From: Pseudoselenomonas ruminantium | GTDB lineage: Bacteria > Bacillota > Negativicutes > Selenomonadales > Selenomonadaceae | Assembly: GCA_015058655.1 (NCBI GenBank) | Contig: SVBX01000003.1 | Coordinates: forward strand, 98,893-162,892 | DNA length: 64,000 nt | Direction: 5' to 3' | Shown: positions 58,225-64,000 of the stretch, piece after piece | Layout of the letters: every line of letters starts with the position of its first letter | Position numbering within the stretch: position 1 is the stretch's first letter | Program-made: the position numbers and the translations under genes | The notes under the pieces: generated by a model | What the model was told of the DNA's origin: nothing | Seen by the model: the letters and a program-made list of their open reading frames with translations, nothing else | Database searches by the model: none

Positions 58225-60117
58225 ATGGCAATGGTTGTGAAAAACAATATGTCGGCTGTAAACACTCTGAATATCCTGAACAAGAATTCAGATGCCCTGG
58301 CCAAGAGCCTGGCCAAGGTTTCCTCCGGCATGAAAATCAACAGCGCGGCGGACGATGCTTCGGGCTATGCCATCTCGGAGCGGATGCGGGTACAGATCCG
58401 GGGGTTGGAGCAGGATATTGCCAACGCCCAGAACGCTTCCAGTATGCTGAAGGTGGCGGAGGGGGCGGTGTCCTCCACGGTGGAGATCATCAAAACCTTG
58501 AAGGAAAAGGCCATCAATGCCGCCAACGATACCAACACGGATGCAGACAGGGCCACCATCCAGAAGGAATTCGAGCAGCGCATTGACCAGATCAATGACA
58601 ACGCCATGATTACTTACAATGGCAAGTACATGCTGGATGGCATGTCCACCATTGGGGGAGTGGGGTCGGCCCAGGAGGCTGTGAAAGGGTTCATGGGCAG
58701 TTTGAATGCTACCACAAAAAGTGGGTTTGCAGCCCTGGACGAAGCAGTATCTGCTGCCAGTGGGGGCGTATTTGCTGATTTCAATTCTCTTATAGACAGT
58801 TTTGTCAGTGATGTTGCCAGCAACTCTGGAAGCAGCACAGCTCAGCAAGATTCCTTCCTCAAAGAGTATTGCGGCATTGACCTTTCAAACGATGATACAG
58901 GAGCAATCACAGGCAAGGATGCTGGTGGTGACACGGTGAAGACTGCGGAATCTGTTGTGCCGGAAACAGGCCCAACGTCCAGTTGGACAAGTCCTTCCAC
59001 AGGAAGCAGCACTTTTCATGGTCTGACCATCAACTGGAATCTGGGCAGTTTGGATGATGACAATAAAAAATTCATTGCTAAGGCTTTAAACAGTGAATGG
59101 ATGGACAGTGCGTTGACACTTATATCCGATTCTTTTGACATGAGCTTTGAAGATAGCGGTACTACTGTGCGCACCATAAATCTGCTATTTGAGGATGAAA
59201 ACGACACTACTTTAGCTTATGTGACCAATAGGCCTTCTGGGGGGAGAGCCATCAGTCTGGATCTTACTTTCAACATGCACAATTATCCCAATATCGACAC
59301 AAGCAATGTAAATGGGAAGAATACAGGGAGTAATGTGACTTATCTGGATCGTGTGTTGGCCCATGAGCTTACTCATGCGGTGATGGCTGCCAATATCAAC
59401 AATTTTAATGATTTGCCTGCCTACATCAAGGAAGGTATGGCAGAAGTTGTGCATGGTATTGATGATCAGCGCACAAACAGCATTCGGACAATGGTTGATT
59501 CTGCAAATGTGAACGACCTTCGTGCTATGCTGGAGCAAGGAGAGCCGGATGATACTTTGGCTAGAAGAGTAGCAGGAGTGCCAACATCTTCCTATGCCGC
59601 AGGTTTCGTCCTTCTCCGCTACATGGCCAAGCAGAGCGCCGGGGGCAACGGTGCCCTCACCACCTCTTCCGATGGTGACTACTATTCCTTTAGCTACAAG
59701 CTCACGGACAAGGCCTTTACCTTCCAGGTGGGCACCCAGGCGAACCAGAGCATCCGCATGGGCTTTGCTGATATGCGGGCCAAATCCCTGGGCCTGGAGA
59801 ACGCCAAGCAGGAGCGTGTCAGCGTCACTACCCGGGAAAATGCGGTGAAGGCTCTGGGCACTTTGGACTACGCCTTGGCCAAGGCCCTAGACCAGCAGAC
59901 CACCATCGGTGCCATGCAAAGCCGCATGGAGCATACCATCAATACCCTTACCATCGCCAGCGAGAACGTGCAGAAGTCCGAATCCACCATTCGGGATGCG
60001 GACATGGCCAAGGAAATGACGGAATTCACCAAGCACAATCTCCTCACCCAGATGGCCCAGTCCATGCTGGCCCAGGCCAACCAGAACAGCAGCAGCGTGC
60101 TGTCCCTCTTGCAATGA
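58225..60117 (+). CDS. Flagellinolysin: flagellin with an internal zinc-metalloprotease domain
   Basis: 630 residues. The N-terminal D0/D1 (MVVKNNMSAVNTLNILNKN...SERMRVQIRGLEQD, to about 150) and C-terminal D1/D0 (about 515-630, ending SSSVLSLLQ) are normal flagellin. The surface-exposed middle (about 230-480) carries a gluzincin site: HELTH at 380-384 and the third ligand Glu407 in KEGMAEVVHG. Flagellinolysins assemble into filaments that are proteolytic along their length; established in Clostridium haemolyticum. Sigma-28 promoter upstream. ATG 58225 gives the usual MAMVVKNNMS start. FliB (52201) may methylate it. Confidence 0.93.
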   Translation: MAMVVKNNMSAVNTLNILNKNSDALAKSLAKVSSGMKINSAADDASGYAISERMRVQIRGLEQDIANAQNASSMLKVAEGAVSSTVEIIKTLKEKAINAANDTNTDADRATIQKEFEQRIDQINDNAMITYNGKYMLDGMSTIGGVGSAQEAVKGFMGSLNATTKSGFAALDEAVSAASGGVFADFNSLIDSFVSDVASNSGSSTAQQDSFLKEYCGIDLSNDDTGAITGKDAGGDTVKTAESVVPETGPTSSWTSPSTGSSTFHGLTINWNLGSLDDDNKKFIAKALNSEWMDSALTLISDSFDMSFEDSGTTVRTINLLFEDENDTTLAYVTNRPSGGRAISLDLTFNMHNYPNIDTSNVNGKNTGSNVTYLDRVLAHELTHAVMAANINNFNDLPAYIKEGMAEVVHGIDDQRTNSIRTMVDSANVNDLRAMLEQGEPDDTLARRVAGVPTSSYAAGFVLLRYMAKQSAGGNGALTTSSDGDYYSFSYKLTDKAFTFQVGTQANQSIRMGFADMRAKSLGLENAKQERVSVTTRENAVKALGTLDYALAKALDQQTTIGAMQSRMEHTINTLTIASENVQKSESTIRDADMAKEMTEFTKHNLLTQMAQSMLAQANQNSSSVLSLLQ

Positions 60118-60121
60118 CAGC

Positions 60122-60165
60122 TGCCCGCCGGGGATTGCCGGAGCTATTCCCGGTGGGCATAGGTG
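60122..60165 (+). terminator. Hairpin between the two flagellin genes
   Basis: GCCCGCCGGG pairs with CCCGGTGGGC around a ~15-base loop, but there is no T-run. It could attenuate read-through or protect the flagellinolysin mRNA end. Confidence 0.4.
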
Positions 60166-60277
60166 CATAGAAATTGTTAACTTGAAGGATGGAAAAATTT
60201 TACAATAATCACAAACATGAGCAGGCAAACGGCAAAATAAGGACACAGCCGAATAAAGATGCAAGGAGCGTAAGATC

Positions 60278-63084
60278 ATGGCTAAGATCAATTCTACCTC
60301 TACTATGAATATCCTTGGCCAGCTGCAAGGGAATGACAAGGAAATGGGCAGGAATCTCTTGAAGCTTGCCACGGGACAGAAACTCAACAGCTCCGGGGAT
60401 GACACCTCGGGGTTCACCATCTCCGAGCGCATGCGGGTGCGTCTCCGGGCCTTGGAGCGGGCCGGGGAGAACACCCAGACGGGCTACAACATGATAGACA
60501 CCGCCAGCCGTGCGGTGCAGGAGCAGCTGAACCTCATGCGCACCATCAAGGAAAAAGTCATTGATGCCCACAATGACAGCAACACGGACGCAGACCGGCT
60601 CATCATCCAGAAGGAAATCACCCACGCATTCCAGGAGATACAGGATATCGCCTATGAGACTACCTACAACGGCAAGCGTCTCCTTTCCGGCGGGGACTAT
60701 GTGAAGGCTTCGGTCTTTGCCTGGAACAAGCTGGATGAGGCGGTGAAGGTGGAGGGCAGCGACAGCCTGAACCTCATCCCGGACAATTATGATGTGCTGG
60801 ATGAGCAGGAAGGGGCTTTTGATGTGTTTTCCCTGTGGAAGACCAGCACCAGCTCTGACGGAGGAAAGACAGGACTGGTGACGGAGTGCCCTGGGAGATT
60901 CAGACGGAGAGGCTTGCCAATACCCAGAAAGCTACGGTAACGGCTACCTTCAACTACTCCAGTGTGATGGATATGGATGACAAGGGTGTCTACGTCAGAG
61001 CCTACAATAATAGCGGCAGTTACAGTACCGCTTACTTTGCCTTCAGCCGGGACAGCAGCGACAGCTATAATCCTTCGGGAGGCACCGTCACCAAGGTGGA
61101 CATTTCTTCCAGTGCCACCGTGGCAGATGCGGTGGCGAAGCTTGCCACCGCCATCAATACGGCCTTTTCTTCCTATGCCACCGCCACTTCCAGTGGCGCC
61201 TCCCTCACCATGACCTCCACCGCTGACACTGCCTATGGGAATAACAATTATATCGGCAGCTTTTACAGGGCGGGCAGCACCACCTCCGGCACCAACCGTA
61301 CGGGGGCGGGGGCTACGGGAGCTTCCTTTGGCACCTTTTCCGGGGGGACGAATTCCAGCGGCATTGTGGGGGATCACGATGCTCCCTATATCGCCGCCAC
61401 CCCTGCCACAGCCAGGGTGACGGGGCTGTCCTCTGCCGCAGATGGCACAGGCTTCGGCATGTATATCTCAGGCTATGGCACCACCTACATCCGCATGGTA
61501 TCGGGCAGCGGCGGACTTTCCTACAACAGCACCTATGGCACCTATACCATGGGCATCAATGCTTCTTTTTCCGGCCGCAGCGTAGGGGGAGCTACCCTGT
61601 CCTATTCCGGGGGCACCTTGAATGTCACCACCAACAGCACCGGCACCTCCAGCAACAGTTCCTACTTCACCGACAGCATCCCTTCCAGCACAGCCACTTC
61701 CAGCGGTGACTATACGGCTATTTCCAACGCCAGTCTCAGCAGTACCAATACCGAGGCCACCATTGACCCCTCCAAGTATATTCTGGATGTGTCCGCCTAC
61801 AAGGGCAATACCTCCGGCGAGGATCTGGAAACCTTTATCCAGGCTCTGGCGGGGATTACGAACAACTATTTTATCACCTCCTGGCGGTCAGCCTCCAACC
61901 CCTACGAATTTATCGACACCGGGGGCCAGGAATCGGTGGCAGCCCTCAGCAAGGTGCACAATAACTACACTTCTACCCGCATTGACCTGAACGCCATGAG
62001 GAGCGCCGTGGCAGGGGGGAAGGACATAGCTGCGGCTTTTGCCGAGACGGTACAAGCTGCTACCGCCACCACCAATGCCTACCGTTTCTCCTCCCTCTAC
62101 ACGGACAGCGAAGGGGATACGGTGGGGGTGGCCTTCTGCGATGCCTACCTGTCATCGCCCGATTCCATTTTCCGGGACTACGATGCCACCCTGGGCCACT
62201 ACACCCTGGATTTTTCCGGGGTGAACACGGGAAACATCGCCCAGCTGGACGACAAGGGCTTCCGCTTCTACTGCGCCACAGACGAGCTGCAGTGGTACAA
62301 TTTCCTCTTTGACGATGGGAAGGAAGACCTGCCGGACAGGCCCCCCAGCGGCACCGCCACCATGGATATCAACACCGCCACCATCGACATTTCCCGCCTC
62401 ACGGACACCGACTCCCTAGTGCAGGCCATCTATGAGGACGGGGACGCCATGATGGCGGACATCAACCACTACTACCGCTTGTCGAAGGTGGCATCGGACA
62501 CCTCCAAGCTCTATGTCTATGACCCTCGCCGCTTCGATATCTCCACCGCCGCCGCCTACCGGGGGCGATACAATGAGCGGGGGGCAAAAATCGCTGATGG
62601 GGTCATGGACAACGTCATCAAAGACCGCCGGGACATCATGCAGAAGCAGATCATCATCCAGGACACGGACAAGGCGGATTTCAATACCCGGCTCTATATC
62701 GACCAGACCACCCTTGACCACCTCTTTGAGTACAAGGTGGGAAGTGATGATATTTTTAACTACAGCGTAGCCAGCCGGGCAGACAGGGAAAAGTTCCTGG
62801 GGAACGCGGAGACAGGGGATCAGGGCATGCTGGACAATGCCATCCAGAAGCTCTTGGAGGCCCAGACCCTCCTGGGAGCACAGGCGGGGCGGCTAGAGGC
62901 CACCCGGCTGAATCTCACGGTAACTTCGGAGAATGAGCAGGCCAGCGAGTCCGTCATCCGGGATGTGGACATGGCCAAGGCAACGGTAGAATTTGCCAAA
63001 TCAAGCATCCTCACCCGCTCATCCCAGGCCATGCTGGCTCAGGCAAACAATGATACCGGTTCCGTGCTGTCGTTGCTGCAATGA
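60278..63084 (+). pseudogene. Giant flagellin with expanded central region, frameshifted
   Basis: A flagellin N-terminus (60278-60940: MAKINSTSTMNILGQLQGN...DDTSGFTISERMRVRLRALE) continues in the -1 frame (open to 63084) with a very long Gly/Ser/Thr-rich central domain and a normal C-terminus (VTSENEQASESVIRDVDMAK...TGSVLSLLQ). Restoring one base near 60880-60890 (for example ACGGGAGTG for ACGGAGTG) would give about 935 residues, twice a normal flagellin. Low-complexity runs such as GSTTSGTNRTGAGATG suggest a glycosylated surface domain. No catalytic motif is seen. The break may be real or a sequencing error. aggag precedes ATG. Confidence 0.85.
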
Positions 63085-63089
63085 ACAGC

Positions 63090-63316
63090 AAAAAAGCCTC
63101 TCCCTACGGAGCAATGTCATTTAGTTAAGCCTTCCCCTTGAGGGGAAGGTGCCCCGTTAGGGGCGGATGAGGTGGAGCGTTCTCTCGTTAATCTGCCTTA
63201 TCTTGTTCATTTGCACCTCATCCGTCAGCCTTCGGCTGCCACCTTCCCCTCAAGGGGAAGGCTGTTGAGACAATGATGCTTAACTTAATGACATTGCCTA
63301 CGGAGAGGCTTTTTTT
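63090..63316 (+). terminator. Flagellin terminator split by a mobile element
   Basis: AAAAAAGCCTCTCCCTACGGAG lies before and CCTACGGAGAGGCTTTTTTT after the element at 63112-63296. Joined, they make GCCTCTCC-CTAC-GGAGAGGC followed by a T-run, a perfect terminator. Confidence 0.85.
63112..63296. mobile_element. Element with 17-bp inverted ends (family i), copy d, in a terminator
   Basis: 185 bp, ends CAATGTCATTTAGTTAA and TTAACTTAATGACATTG. Flanked by the 9-bp duplication CCTACGGAG (63103-63111, 63297-63305). Orientation is opposite to copies a-c, judged by the internal CCTCATCCG sequence. From 63317 to 63600 no gene is seen. Confidence 0.88.
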
Positions 63317-63623
63317 ATACCATATTCAAGAGCTCCTTGGCAGGCGTGCCTGCTCCTGCATCTCTCGGGTTTCCCCTGTCGTTACCAGCGGCGTGTGGTT
63401 GACACGAAATTTACCACCTCAAGGAGCTCCTTATCTGGCTTCATTGTACTTCACTCTTTGTGCAAGTGTAAAGAATTTTTTTGTTCCGTAAATATTTGCG
63501 CCACTTTCTATCATTCACCTTCACCACTTTACAACTTTTCTGATTGAAAAAATATCGCGCAAATCACTCCTTTAGTGTAAGATGAAATCACCACACCCCA
63601 TCTACGCAAAGGAGGTTCGCGCG

Positions 63624-63830
63624 ATGAAGTCATTATACAGCAATCTCAACCTGATGTCTATGGTATCTGCCTTGAATGAGCATTTTGCGGCATACTTCCA
63701 TGAAGCTGCCCGCCCCATGCGTAGCCTGCTTTGTGGCATCGTACTTGCCATGCTTGCATTTGAATCCATCCCCTCGATACGCTGGATGCATAGAAGGTTC
63801 CATCTTTCGCTGATGCCAGGTTCTTCTTAG
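63624..63830 (+). pseudogene. Truncated transposase-like N-terminus
   Basis: 68 codons, MKSLYSNLNLMSMVSALNEHF...SIRWMHRRFHLSLMPGSS, after a strong ggagg. The sequence resembles the start of DDE transposases of the IS4-like kind found in Negativicutes (from memory, not searched). It stops early, and a further piece of coding-like sequence continues in other frames to about 63890. Probably a decayed insertion sequence. Confidence 0.4.
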
Positions 63831-63945
63831 CGTATTGCGTGATATGGTCAAGCATTGGAATAATGCGGCTTAAAGTTGTAAACTGGTGTATATTTATTGT
63901 CAATGAAACGTAAGCGGTAAACTATTCGGTGTTACCATAAATAAA

Positions 63946-63980
63946 ATGAGCCTGGCTGTATTTAGTGGCCAGGCTCTTAG
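63946..63980 (+). terminator. Terminator at the right edge
   Basis: GAGCCTGGC...GCCAGGCTC hairpin followed by TTAGTGTC, a weak T-run. It may end the remnant transposase transcript or a gene on the other strand beyond the window. Confidence 0.5.
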
Positions 63981-64000
63981 TGTCATTTGCAGTTATTCTT

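Overview
The window looks like chromosomal DNA of a motile, diderm Firmicute of the Negativicutes, most likely Selenomonas or a close relative. This rests on the yidD-yidC-jag order, Selenomonas-type flagellins, a meso-diaminopimelate dehydrogenase, a flagellin lysine methylase, high-GC coding sequence and many two-component and cyclic-di-GMP-type sensors. No rRNA, tRNA, CRISPR array or complete insertion sequence was seen.

Layout. 1-1.7 kb: end of the rpmH-rnpA-yidD-yidC-jag origin-proximal cluster; mnmE, which usually follows, is replaced by other DNA. 1.8-5.1 kb: an AAA-ATPase/PD-(D/E)XK protein (copy 1 of 3) and a sodium symporter. 5.4-11 kb: a sugar locus (RpiR regulator, PTS IICBA, GH13 glucosidase) split by a broken antitoxin/Doc module. 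11.2-12.7 kb: HAD phosphatase and a RelB/PIN toxin-antitoxin pair. 13-18.6 kb: LysM-like protein, DUF4127 protein, a degenerate kinase-like sensor and an HD-GYP protein. 19.1-20.7 kb: AAA/nuclease copy 2. 20.8-28.6 kb (minus): GpsA, a MATE transporter fused to an RsbW-like ATPase, a glycosyltransferase-GH3 ligase fusion and a frameshifted clostripain-like protease. 28.6-29.4 kb: nested repeat island. 29.4-35 kb: AAA/nuclease copy 3, DUF3089 hydrolase, metNIQ. 35.4-44 kb (minus): a five-gene sensory operon (SBP-EAL protein, response regulator, stand-alone PTS EIIC, Bmp-like protein, hybrid kinase). 44.2-44.4 kb: a dense DnaA-box cluster. 44.4-46.3 kb: gamma-carbonic-anhydrase-like protein, a 28-residue membrane peptide and ddh. 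46.6-52.1 kb: deleted flagellin remnant and two tandem amino-acid-permease/histidine-kinase fusions. 52.2-57.9 kb: FliB, YihY, a phosphatase, a serine hydrolase and a double-glycine-leader protein. 58.2-63.1 kb: a flagellin carrying a zinc-metalloprotease domain (flagellinolysin) and a second giant flagellin broken by a frameshift.

Three small mobile repeat families can be followed by eye: (i) 185-251 bp elements with 17-bp inverted ends and 9-10 bp target duplications, landing in terminator or hairpin DNA; (ii) about 146-162 bp fold-back elements flanked by TA, with compensatory changes between arms; (iii) about 135 bp hairpin-rich IS200/IS605-like elements inserted after TATAA. They have interrupted a doc gene, replaced the C-terminus of a hydrolase and nested into one another.

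The most interesting biology is the proteolytic flagellin with its methylase nearby, the permease-kinase fusions, the EIIC-centred sensory operon, the MATE/ATPase plus GT2-GH3 operon, and the DnaA-box cluster far from the expected origin.
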